DNA of 17,356 bases from Sphingomonas bacterium (GCA_026785645.1 JAJAZM010000030.1:1-17356); one strand, 5' to 3'; positions 7,128 through 13,674 are shown, counted from the stretch's first letter. Translations and numbers: made by a program. The notes: generated by a model not told the origin, from the letters alone.

Positions 7128-8078
7128 ATGACCGACATTCTCACCAGTGACACCGTCGCTTCCGTTTCGCTCGATGACGCCGACCGCAACCCGCAGGCTT
7201 TCGCGCAGGAGCTCGGAACCAGCTTCGAGCAATATGGCTTCGCCATCGTCCGCGATCATGGCATATCGCAGCAGCTGATCGAGCGTGCCGACGCCCGGGC
7301 CAAGGCGTTCTTCGCGCTGCCCGAGGCGGTCAAGCGCCACTACCTGATCGCCGGCAGCGGCGGGGCGCGCGGCTATACCGCATTCGGGGTCGAGACCGCC
7401 AAGGGCGCTGCGGCGCATGACTTGAAGGAATTCTGGCACGTCGGGCGCGAGCTTGAAGCGGAGCACAAGTTTCGCGCGGTGATGGCCGACAATGTGTGGC
7501 CGGCCGAGGTCGAGGATTTCCGGGAGACGTTCCTCGAGCTGTATGACGCCTTCGACTCGGCGGGGCTCAAGGTGCTGCGCGCCATCGCGCGTTTCCTGGC
7601 GGTCGATGAGGAGTATTTCACCGACACCGTGCGCGACGGCAATTCGGTCATGCGGCTGCTTCATTACCCGCCCCAGCCCGAGCCGACCGGCAACCATATC
7701 CGCGCCGGGGCGCATGAGGATATCAACACCATCACCCTGCTATTGGGCGCCGAAGAAGCCGGGCTCGAGCTCCTGACCAGCGACGGTCGCTGGCTTGCGG
7801 TCAGCCCCAAGCCGGGCGAGCTGGTGGTCAACATCGGCGACATGCTGCAGCGGCTGACCAACGGGCGGTTGCGCTCGACCAGCCACCGCGTGGTCAACCC
7901 GGCCCCCGACCGCGCCTCCAACGCGCGCTATTCGATGCCGTTCTTCCTCCACTTCCGGCCCGATTTCATGATCGAGGCGCTGCCCGGGACGGTCCCGGCG
8001 GGGGAGCAGCCCAAATGGCCGCCGATTTCGAGCCACGACTATCTCCTCGAGCGGCTGCGCGAGATCAAGCTGGCTTAG
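7128..8078 (+). CDS. Isopenicillin-N-synthase-like 2-oxoglutarate/Fe(II) oxygenase
   Basis: This 316-residue protein has the plant/fungal-type DIOX_N domain (about 10-120, with FEQYGFAIVRDHGI at 33-46) and a double-stranded beta-helix core (about 170-285). The iron triad is visible as H196-x-D198 (AHEDINTITLLL) and H253 (STSHRVVN). The R-x-S pair that binds 2-oxoglutarate is R267/S269 (ARYSMPFF). All key residues are present, so it should be an active cytoplasmic oxygenase. The length fits the family (300-350). The superfamily includes isopenicillin N synthase, flavonoid oxidases and fungal thymine hydroxylases; the substrate is not deducible. ATG 7128 has only a weak AAGAG upstream. It is separated from nupC by a palindromic repeat, so it is probably transcribed separately. 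Confidence 0.9.
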   Translation: MTDILTSDTVASVSLDDADRNPQAFAQELGTSFEQYGFAIVRDHGISQQLIERADARAKAFFALPEAVKRHYLIAGSGGARGYTAFGVETAKGAAAHDLKEFWHVGRELEAEHKFRAVMADNVWPAEVEDFRETFLELYDAFDSAGLKVLRAIARFLAVDEEYFTDTVRDGNSVMRLLHYPPQPEPTGNHIRAGAHEDINTITLLLGAEEAGLELLTSDGRWLAVSPKPGELVVNIGDMLQRLTNGRLRSTSHRVVNPAPDRASNARYSMPFFLHFRPDFMIEALPGTVPAGEQPKWPPISSHDYLLERLREIKLA

Positions 8079-8200
8079 TCACTCGACGGCACCCGGCAAC
8101 GCCCCGTCTTGTTGTTTTAGGTTCATGCAACATCGGCATGCGGCCATCGGTTGACCCTTCGAGCCTGACCAGTTTTCGGGTAACTTCGAAGGAAGACATG

Positions 8201-8728
8201 ATGAATCGCTTGATCCTCGCCGCTGCCACCATCGCCGTGGCTTCGCCCATCGCGCTGGCTGCCCCGGCCGCCGCGCAGAACCGCAATTACAACCGCGAAG
8301 TGCGCGAATGTAACCGCGAGCTTCGCCGGGCCGACACCCGCGCCGAATATCGCCGGGAATTGCGCGAGTGCCGCCGCGACCTGCGCCGCGCTCAGAATGC
8401 GGATTGGCGTCGCTACAGCCGCTACGATTACAACCGCTACGAACAGGGCTATAATAACTATAACGCCGACCGTTATTATCGCGACGGAAGCTATTATTCC
8501 GATCGCCGGATGACCCGCAACGACCGCATCTATCGCGGGCAGAATGGGCAATATTATTGCCGCCGCAGCGACGGCACGACCGGGCTGATCATCGGTGGCG
8601 GGCTTGGTGCCCTGGCCGGCAACCAGATCAACCTCGGCGGATCGCGCACCGTCCGGACGATCATCGGCGGGGCCGCCGGTGCGATCATCGGTCGCGAAAT
8701 CGACCGTGGGAACATGCGCTGCAACTAA
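8201..8728 (+). CDS. Secreted glycine-zipper 2TM-domain protein
   Basis: This is a 175-residue envelope protein. Residues 1-25 are a signal peptide (cleavage near AAA|QN). Residues 30-65 are very rich in Arg and Glu and contain two copies of a R-E-x-R-E-C-x-R-x-L-R-R-A unit at 32-44 and 52-64. Residues 68-120 are rich in Tyr, Asn and Arg. The C terminus (128-167) is a glycine-zipper pair, GLIIGGGLGALAGNQI then TIIGGAAGAIIGREI, matching the Rickettsia 17-kDa surface-antigen type domain. Two adjacent ATGs exist (8198 and 8201); AAGGA at 8189-8193 gives seven-base spacing to 8201, so that start is chosen. Four cysteines (37, 57, 120, 174) remain in the mature protein. The role is unknown; outer-membrane-associated structural or stress proteins are typical of the family. 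A strong terminator follows. Confidence 0.85.
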   Translation: MNRLILAAATIAVASPIALAAPAAAQNRNYNREVRECNRELRRADTRAEYRRELRECRRDLRRAQNADWRRYSRYDYNRYEQGYNNYNADRYYRDGSYYSDRRMTRNDRIYRGQNGQYYCRRSDGTTGLIIGGGLGALAGNQINLGGSRTVRTIIGGAAGAIIGREIDRGNMRCN

Positions 8729-8750
8729 TCCCCTGCAGCGTATCGAGGGA

Positions 8751-8790
8751 GGGGCCGGCGGCAACGTCGGCCCCTTCGTTTTGCGTTTTT
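8751..8790 (+). terminator. Rho-independent terminator after the glycine-zipper gene
   Basis: GGGGCCGGCG (8751-8760) pairs with CGTCGGCCCC (8765-8774) around a GCAA tetraloop, a 10-bp stem with one G-T pair. It is followed by TTCGTTTTGCGTTTTT (8775-8790). It begins 22 bases after the stop codon. Confidence 0.92.
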
Positions 8791-8809
8791 GGCCGATCGC
8801 GCCTATATG
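8781..8809 (+). promoter_or_regulatory. Candidate promoter of the cold-shock gene
   Basis: TTGCGT (8781-8786) and TATATG (8804-8809) are separated by 17 bases, resembling a sigma-70-type promoter. It would start transcription near 8816 and give a ~115-base leader before the cold-shock start codon, which suits a cspA-type long leader. Its -35 lies inside the T-rich tail of the preceding terminator. The evidence is only hexamer similarity and position. Confidence 0.35.
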
Positions 8810-8931
8810 GCATTTGCTACCAGTCGCATGACGTGGGTTACGAGCGGTGCGGCCGCTATCTCCTTCTTCTCCGCCTCTTCTAGCCTGTGGCGGGTCGATC
8901 CTCGGTCCGCCTAAAGGGAAGGAACCCAATA

Positions 8932-9138
8932 ATGCCCCAAGGTACAGTCAAATTCTTCAATAAAATGAAGGGCTTCGGCTTCATCACCCAGGATGGTGGC
9001 GGACAGGATGCCTTCGTTCACATCAGCGCGGTCGAAGCCGCCGGCATGTCGGGCCTGGATTCGGATCAGCGCGTGTCGTTCGATCTCGAGCCCGACCGTC
9101 GTGGCCGCGAGAGCGCGACCAACCTCAAACTGATCTAA
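8932..9138 (+). CDS. Cold-shock domain protein (CspA family)
   Basis: This 68-residue protein is a single cold-shock domain. The RNA-binding motifs are RNP1 KGFGFI (13-18) and RNP2 DAFVHI (26-31). Such proteins bind single-stranded RNA and DNA and act as RNA chaperones or antiterminators in the cytoplasm. ATG 8932 is preceded by AAGGA at 8919-8923 with an eight-base gap, an excellent ribosome-binding site. Residues 10-12 read NKM where family members usually have a small polar pair before the RNP1 lysine; this is a minor variation. It stands alone between two hairpins, with about 140 bases of upstream leader. Whether it is cold-induced or constitutive cannot be told from the sequence. Confidence 0.95.
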   Translation: MPQGTVKFFNKMKGFGFITQDGGGQDAFVHISAVEAAGMSGLDSDQRVSFDLEPDRRGRESATNLKLI

Positions 9139-9151
9139 GCTTGGTACTTAC

Positions 9152-9184
9152 CAGCCCGGCCGCGCCATTGGTGCGGCCGGGCTG
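9152..9184 (+). terminator. GC-rich hairpin terminator after the cold-shock gene
   Basis: CAGCCCGGCCGC (9152-9163) is perfectly complementary to GCGGCCGGGCTG (9173-9184), a 12-bp stem with a nine-base loop that can pair further (CCA/TGG). It starts 13 bases after the stop. No T tract follows, so it is a probable but atypical terminator or a 3'-end stabilising hairpin. Confidence 0.65.
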
Positions 9185-9233
9185 ATTACCCGCCCAACGA
9201 CCGACGCATCGTCCCACGAAAGTTGCCTCCTCA

Positions 9234-9440
9234 ATGTCGAACCAGACCAATTTCTACCGCGAGCGCGCCGCCGAAGCCCGCGGCCGTGCCGATGATACCC
9301 AGTTGAGCAACGTCAAGGAAAGCCATATCCGTTCCGCCACGGCGTGGGAATTGCTCGCCTCGCGCTCGGAAAAGTCCGACCGCCTGCGCGAAGCCGAAAT
9401 CGAGCGCAAAGCCGAAATGCCGGCGCAGGTTTCCTACTGA
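9234..9440 (+). CDS. Small charged protein of unknown function
   Basis: This is an open frame of 68 residues with no domain that I recognise. It is highly charged, predicted mostly helical (YRERAAEARGRADD, then a Glu/Arg/Lys-rich stretch at 45-60), with no signal peptide and no membrane span. Arg, Glu and Ala dominate, as in small cytoplasmic stress or nucleic-acid-associated proteins. The ribosome-binding site before ATG 9234 is weak (only CCTCCTC-type bases are present, which are not Shine-Dalgarno-like). It lies behind a hairpin, so it may have its own promoter. Its last seven bases overlap the end of the convergent cytidine deaminase gene. The codon usage resembles the neighbours, with GC-rich third positions, supporting a real gene, but proof of expression is lacking. 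Confidence 0.6.
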   Translation: MSNQTNFYRERAAEARGRADDTQLSNVKESHIRSATAWELLASRSEKSDRLREAEIERKAEMPAQVSY

Positions 9441-9904
9441 GCGACTAAGCGACTAAGCGACCGAGCGGAGTCCGCGAGGCTCGTCGGGCCGAATCCGAAC
9501 GGGATTAGTGCGCTGATCTTGTGACGCTCGACCGTCTCGCCGTCGCCCGATGCGCACAGGATCTCGACATCGCGGCCGCTCAATTGCGCCGCCTCGAGGA
9601 TTGACTGGCGGCAGCCGCCGCATGGCGTCACCGCCGCGCCCCCGGCGAGCTCGCTGCCCGATCCGTCGCCGCCAGCGACCGCGATCCGCGCCACCTTGTC
9701 GAGCCCGAAGCTGGCCTGAGCGAGGGTCAACGCACTCACTTCGGCGCATAGCCCGAGCCGGTAACAGGCATTTTCCATGTTTGCCCCGGTGACTACGGCG
9801 CCATCGACGCTTTCGATCGCGCAGCCGACCGAAAATTTCGAATAAGGCGCATAAGCGCGCAGCGCTGCAGTGCGGGCGGCGGCGATGAGGTCGGTGTCAG
9901 TCAT
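9434..9904 (-). CDS. cdd: Cytidine deaminase
   Basis: This 156-residue enzyme is of the short homotetrameric class. Zinc and catalytic motifs are C53-A-E55 (LCAEVSAL, where Cys binds zinc and Glu is the proton shuttle) and P94-C95-G-G-C98 (TPCGGCRQ, two zinc cysteines). NMENACYRLGLCAE (42-55) and YAPYSKFSVG (18-27) are the ribose-binding and N-terminal signatures. The reaction is cytidine or deoxycytidine + water to uridine or deoxyuridine + ammonia, in pyrimidine salvage. ATG 9904 gives the canonical beginning. An in-frame ATG at 9919 lies inside a palindromic repeat and would add MTRRG, so it is less likely. It is divergent from the 5'-nucleotidase gene over only 44 bases and converges on the small unknown gene. 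Confidence 0.93.
   Translation of the reverse strand: MTDTDLIAAARTAALRAYAPYSKFSVGCAIESVDGAVVTGANMENACYRLGLCAEVSALTLAQASFGLDKVARIAVAGGDGSGSELAGGAAVTPCGGCRQSILEAAQLSGRDVEILCASGDGETVERHKISALIPFGFGPTSLADSARSLSRLVAQ
9441..9464. repeat. 8-bp tandem repeat at the end of the cytidine deaminase gene
   Basis: GCGACTAA occurs at 9441-9448 and 9449-9456, with a degenerate third copy GCGACCGA at 9457-9464. On the minus strand it encodes the deaminase C-terminal residues around SLSRLVA. On the plus strand, TGA 9438, TAA 9446 and TAA 9454 fall in the three different frames, so forward translation is stopped in every frame within 19 bases. Confidence 0.8.
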
Positions 9905-9914
9905 GCCCCGTCTT

Positions 9915-9942
9915 GTCATTGCGGGCGGAGCGAAGCAATGAC
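9915..9942. repeat. Short REP-like hairpin repeat between cdd and the 5'-nucleotidase gene
   Basis: GTCATTGC (9915-9922) and GCAATGAC (9935-9942) are perfect inverted repeats around a 12-base loop containing GGAGCGAAG. This resembles the outer arms of the 7024-7102 element with its middle removed. It occupies most of the 44 bases between two divergent start codons, so it overlaps wherever their promoters or leaders lie. Confidence 0.75.
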
Positions 9943-9948
9943 GGCATC

Positions 9949-11691
9949 ATGATCATCCGTCGCCTGTCTGCTTTCGTCTTGCTCGCCACGCTCGCCGCTT
10001 GCGCCACCGTGCCGCGCCAACCGACGCCACTGCAAGTCAATGGTCCGGTCGAGGTGCAGATCCTCGCGATCAACGATTTCCACGGCAATCTCGAGCCGCC
10101 GCAACTGACTGTTCCCGCCGCGTCAGGAGCGGTGCCGGCGGGCGGGGCGGCCTATCTGGCAAGCGCACTTAAGGCACGGCGCACCGCCAATAGCGTGACC
10201 GTGGCAGCGGGGGACTTGATCGGCGCTAGCCCGATTTCCTCGGCGCTGTTCCTTGACGAGCCGACGATCATGGCGCTTGGCGAAGCGGGGCTCGAACTCG
10301 CTGCCGTCGGCAATCATGAATTCGACAAGGGTTCGGCCGAGTTGAAGCGGATCCAGCACGGCGGCTGCGCCAAATTCACCAACCGCATCCCTTGCGCAAT
10401 CGAGCCATTCGCGGGCGCGCGCTTCACCTACCTCGCCGCCAATGTCGTCGCGGCGGACGGCCAGACATTGTTTCCCGGCACTGCGATCAAGCAAGTCGGC
10501 GGGGTCAAGATTGGGTTCATCGGGATGACGCTGAAGGAAACCGCTACGCTCGTCTCGCCCGGCGGAGTGGCCGGGCTGACCTTCGCCGACGAGGCCGACA
10601 CCGCCAATGCCGCCGTGCCCGCACTTCGCAAGGCGGGGGCCAATGCGATCGTGCTGCTGATCCACCAGGGCGGATCGATCAGCGGGGTTTATTATGACCG
10701 CGGCTGCGCGGGGCTGGCTGGCGGGATATTGCCGATCCTGGCGAAGCTCGACCGGTCGATTTCACTGGTCGTGTCGGGGCACAGCCATAACGCCTACATC
10801 TGCCGCGTGCCGATCACCGGGGGCGGCGAGCGGCTGCTGACCAGCGCGGGCAAATATGGCGCAATGGTCACCGATATCCGCCTGCGCTTCGATCGCGGGG
10901 TGCTGGTCGGTGATACGGCCGATTTCGTGATTGTGCAGGGCGAGCCGATCGACGGTCCGCGGCTGAAAGCGCCGTTGGTGGCGGGGTTTCCGATCTTCCC
11001 AGCCGATCCTGCAGTCGCGGCGATCGTCGAACGCTATCGTGCCGCCGCCGCGCCGCTTGCCAATCGCGCGATCGGTAAATTGAGCGGATCGGTGAGCAAG
11101 GGCGAGATCAATGAGGAATCGGCCGCCGCCGAGCTGATTTCGGACGGGCAATATTTCGTCGCCCGAGTCGCCGACAAGGGCCGCGCCGATTTCGCATTGA
11201 TGAACAATGGCGGGGCGCGCACCGACCTCAATCCCGAGGCCGACGGCACGGTGCGCTACGGGCAGATCTTCGCGATGCAGCCGTTCGCCAACAATCTCGT
11301 CACCAAAAGCTATAGCGGGGCCGAAGTGAAGGCCGTGCTCGAGCAGCAATTTGCCAGCGGGGCGGACAATGAGGCGCGCGCCAATCTGATGGCGCCATCG
11401 GCGAATTTCGCCTTCGCCTTCGATCGCTCGCGGCCCGTGGGTCAGCGCATCGTGGCGATGACATTGGACGGCAAACCGCTTGATCCGACGCGAACCTATC
11501 GCGTGACGATCAACAATTTCCTGGCCAGCGGCGGCGATAATTTCACCGCTTTGTCAGTTGGCCGCGACGCCACCGACGGCGGCCTCGATCTCGACGCCAC
11601 CGAAGCCTATCTGGCGACCAACCCGGTGGCGCCAAGGCTTGGCCGGATCAAGGATCTCACGCCCAAGGGGTGGGTCGCGCCCAAGCGCTAA
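9949..11691 (+). CDS. 5'-nucleotidase / metallophosphoesterase lipoprotein (UshA-like)
   Basis: This 580-residue protein has a lipoprotein signal with lipobox LAAC and lipidated Cys18. The metallophosphatase domain (about 35-330) contains NDFHGN (42-47), GDLIGASP (88-95), GNHEFD (121-126), IHQGG (238-242) and GHSH (277-280), which together supply the two-metal site. The 5'-nucleotidase C-terminal domain (about 375-545) carries NNGGARTDL (419-427) and GGDNF (528-532), which stack on the nucleobase. It should release phosphate and a nucleoside from extracellular or periplasmic nucleotides while anchored to a membrane. Extra cysteines 140, 149, 253 and 285 could form disulfides. ATG 9949 is preferred because it starts the lipoprotein signal; its ribosome-binding site is weak. 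Its stop overlaps the convergent AMP nucleosidase stop by four bases. Confidence 0.92.
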   Translation: MIIRRLSAFVLLATLAACATVPRQPTPLQVNGPVEVQILAINDFHGNLEPPQLTVPAASGAVPAGGAAYLASALKARRTANSVTVAAGDLIGASPISSALFLDEPTIMALGEAGLELAAVGNHEFDKGSAELKRIQHGGCAKFTNRIPCAIEPFAGARFTYLAANVVAADGQTLFPGTAIKQVGGVKIGFIGMTLKETATLVSPGGVAGLTFADEADTANAAVPALRKAGANAIVLLIHQGGSISGVYYDRGCAGLAGGILPILAKLDRSISLVVSGHSHNAYICRVPITGGGERLLTSAGKYGAMVTDIRLRFDRGVLVGDTADFVIVQGEPIDGPRLKAPLVAGFPIFPADPAVAAIVERYRAAAAPLANRAIGKLSGSVSKGEINEESAAAELISDGQYFVARVADKGRADFALMNNGGARTDLNPEADGTVRYGQIFAMQPFANNLVTKSYSGAEVKAVLEQQFASGADNEARANLMAPSANFAFAFDRSRPVGQRIVAMTLDGKPLDPTRTYRVTINNFLASGGDNFTALSVGRDATDGGLDLDATEAYLATNPVAPRLGRIKDLTPKGWVAPKR

Positions 11692-13139
11692 CGCAGCGGC
11701 GGTTCGTCGAAGCTGCGGAGCTTTCGGCTGTGGAGGGCGTCGCCTTCGCGCTTCAACAATTGCAGCGTTTCGATGCCGATGCGCAAATGCTGGCTGATGG
11801 CGCGTTCGTAGAAGGCATTGGCCTGGCCGGGCAGCTTCAATTCGCCGTGGAGCGGCTTGTCCGAGACGCACAGCAAGGTCCCGTAGGGTACGCGGAAGCG
11901 ATAGCCCTGCGCCGCGACGGTCGCCGATTCCATGTCAATCGCCACCGCGCGGCTCTGGTTGAAGCGCAATGCGGAGAGCGTGTAGCGAAGCTCCCAATTG
12001 CGGTCGTCGGTGGTCACCACGGTGCCGGTGCGGAGGCGCTTCTTGACGCTGTCCTCATCCTCCCCGGTGACCGCGACAGTGGCGTCGAACAATGCATTCT
12101 GGACTTCGGCGATCGCCGGGATCGGGATTTCGGGGGGAAGCATCTGGTCGAGTACATGGTCGTCGCGAAGGTAAGCGTGAGCGAGGACGTAATCGCCGAT
12201 CGTCTGGCTGAGGCGCAAGCCGCCGCAATGGCCGATCATTAGCCACGCTTCGGGCCGAAGCACCGCAATATGATCGCAGATCGTCTTGGCGTTGGACGGG
12301 CCGACGCCGATGTTGACGAGCGTCACGCCGTCGCCGCTCTCGGTCATAAGATGATAGGCTGGCATCTGGTGGCGGCGCCATGAACCGGCGGCGATCTGTG
12401 CCTCGGCATCTTCCAGTTCGCCGCGCTCGAACAACCCGCCGGGGACCGAGAAGCTCTTGAACGGGCTGTCTGGCGAGCGCAGTGCGTCGATCGAGAAGCG
12501 CACGAATTCATCGACATAGCGGACGTAATTGGTGAACAGGATGAAGTGTTGAAAATCCTCGGGCGGGGTGCCCGAATAATGTTTCAGCCGGGCCAAGCTG
12601 AAGTCGGTGCGCGGACCGTCGAACAACGCCAGCGGGCGGCTGTCGGACAAGGCAAGATCATATTCTCCGTCGGCCACTTCATCGCCGATATGGGCCAGTT
12701 CGGTCGAGGGGAACCAGCGCGATAGCTCGGCCGTCGACAGCCCACCAAGCTCGAGCTCGCCGCCGTCGAGAACATAGGGATAAGCAATCTCGCTGGTCGA
12801 CCGACCAACCGAAATCTCGACCGCATAATCGCGCACGAGATGCTCGAGCTGCTCTGTGAGGTAAGCGCGGAACAGCGCCGGGCGGGCGATCGAAGTGGTG
12901 TAACTGCCCGGCGCGCTCAATCGGGCAAAGGCGCGCATCGACGGGGCGGGCGGCGTGGTCGGGTCATAATCAACCCGAAGCTCGGGATAGGCAAAGCTTC
13001 CCGCAGCACGCGCGGCGGCATTCGGGCGCGTGCCGTCGCTGGCGAACGCCTGGAGCGCGCTCCTCAAATTACCGACGGACTCTTCGTAAATGGTCTCGAG
13101 CGCATCGAGCAGGGCGGGGATCGCCTCGATCTTGGTCAT
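11688..13139 (-). CDS. amn: AMP nucleosidase
   Basis: This 483-residue protein is almost exactly the length of E. coli Amn (484). The N-terminal AMP-nucleosidase regulatory domain (about 1-170) is followed by a nucleoside-phosphorylase-type catalytic domain. That domain shows VNIGVGPSNAKTICDHIAVL (275-294), AIDMESATVAAQG (400-412) and LLCVSDKP (422-429). The Asp in VSDKP is at the place of the catalytic acid in this family. The reaction is AMP + water to adenine + ribose 5-phosphate, in the cytoplasm. Two adjacent ATGs (13142, 13139) are available; GAGG lies five bases before the second, so 13139 is chosen. The gene runs tail-to-tail with the 5'-nucleotidase, overlapping four bases, and head-to-head with the marR gene over 88 bases. 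With the LOG enzyme this makes two unrelated AMP-splitting activities in 8 kb. Confidence 0.93.
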   Translation of the reverse strand: MTKIEAIPALLDALETIYEESVGNLRSALQAFASDGTRPNAAARAAGSFAYPELRVDYDPTTPPAPSMRAFARLSAPGSYTTSIARPALFRAYLTEQLEHLVRDYAVEISVGRSTSEIAYPYVLDGGELELGGLSTAELSRWFPSTELAHIGDEVADGEYDLALSDSRPLALFDGPRTDFSLARLKHYSGTPPEDFQHFILFTNYVRYVDEFVRFSIDALRSPDSPFKSFSVPGGLFERGELEDAEAQIAAGSWRRHQMPAYHLMTESGDGVTLVNIGVGPSNAKTICDHIAVLRPEAWLMIGHCGGLRLSQTIGDYVLAHAYLRDDHVLDQMLPPEIPIPAIAEVQNALFDATVAVTGEDEDSVKKRLRTGTVVTTDDRNWELRYTLSALRFNQSRAVAIDMESATVAAQGYRFRVPYGTLLCVSDKPLHGELKLPGQANAFYERAISQHLRIGIETLQLLKREGDALHSRKLRSFDEPPLR

Positions 13140-13192
13140 CATGGCCTCGCTTGCCGGTTCACGGCGCGCGAAGCAAGAGGCAGCCATGAAGG

Positions 13193-13220
13193 TTGATTTA
13201 ATAAGTACGCTTATTATATG
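13193..13220 (+). promoter_or_regulatory. Promoter with embedded palindromic operator for the MarR-EmrAB operon
   Basis: TTGATT (13193-13198) and TATATG (13215-13220) form a -35/-10 pair with 16-base spacing. Between them sits TAATAAG-TACG-CTTATTA (13199-13216), a 7-bp-arm inverted repeat in an otherwise GC-rich genome. AT-rich palindromes of this size in the promoter of a marR gene are the usual autoregulatory operator. The predicted start of transcription falls at or beside the MarR ATG (13228), so the mRNA may be leaderless. Confidence 0.65.
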
Positions 13221-13227
13221 TACTGAC

Positions 13228-13674
13228 ATGAACCTTGAAACGCTTCCTTTCGAAATTGCCGAGACGGCGCATGCGCTGCGCCGTTCTTTCGACCGCCGGG
13301 TGGCGCCGCTTGGCGTCACGCGCGCCCAGTGGCGGGCGCTGGCGTGGCTGGCGCGCCATCCGGGCCTGCGCCAGGTCGAACTTGCCGATCACCTCGATAT
13401 CGAGCCGATCACCTTGTGCCGGATCGTCGATCGGCTCGAGGAGGCCGGGCTGGTCGAGCGCCGGCGCGACCCGGAGGACCGCCGCGCCTGGCGGCTCCAT
13501 CTGACCCCCAAGGGTGAGCCGCTGGTCGAACAATTGCGTGATCTTGCCGGTAAGTTGGCACTCGAAGCCTTCGCCGGCGTTTCCCCCCAAACGATCGAGA
13601 CGCTTCGTGAAGCGCTGACGTGTGTGCGAGATAATATCTCCACCACCCCCGAATCCAAGAGGATGTCGGCGTGA
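13228..13674 (+). CDS. MarR-family transcriptional regulator of efflux operon
   Basis: This 148-residue protein has the MarR winged-helix fold. The dimerisation N terminus includes AETAHALRRSFDRRVAPLGV (11-30). The helix-turn-helix covers about 46-75 (RQVELADHLDIEPITLCRIV), and the wing is DPEDRRAWRLHLTPKG (81-96). The D-x-R-R wing is the family hallmark. MarR proteins repress their own operon and release DNA on binding aromatic compounds. ATG 13228 has no ribosome-binding site, but the predicted transcription start is at the same place, which suggests leaderless translation. The last codons overlap the EmrA gene (GTGA), so regulator, adaptor and pump are co-translated. Any effect on the divergent amn gene is possible but not shown. 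Confidence 0.92.
   Translation: MNLETLPFEIAETAHALRRSFDRRVAPLGVTRAQWRALAWLARHPGLRQVELADHLDIEPITLCRIVDRLEEAGLVERRRDPEDRRAWRLHLTPKGEPLVEQLRDLAGKLALEAFAGVSPQTIETLREALTCVRDNISTTPESKRMSA

Noticed and set aside
8151..8186. TTGACC upstream of the glycine-zipper gene as a promoter
   Set aside because: No -10-like hexamer lies at a permissible distance.
13140..13319. N-terminal extension of AMP nucleosidase
   Set aside because: The upstream open frame overlaps the marR gene antisense and lacks family similarity; the start at 13139 gives the normal length and has a GAGG site.
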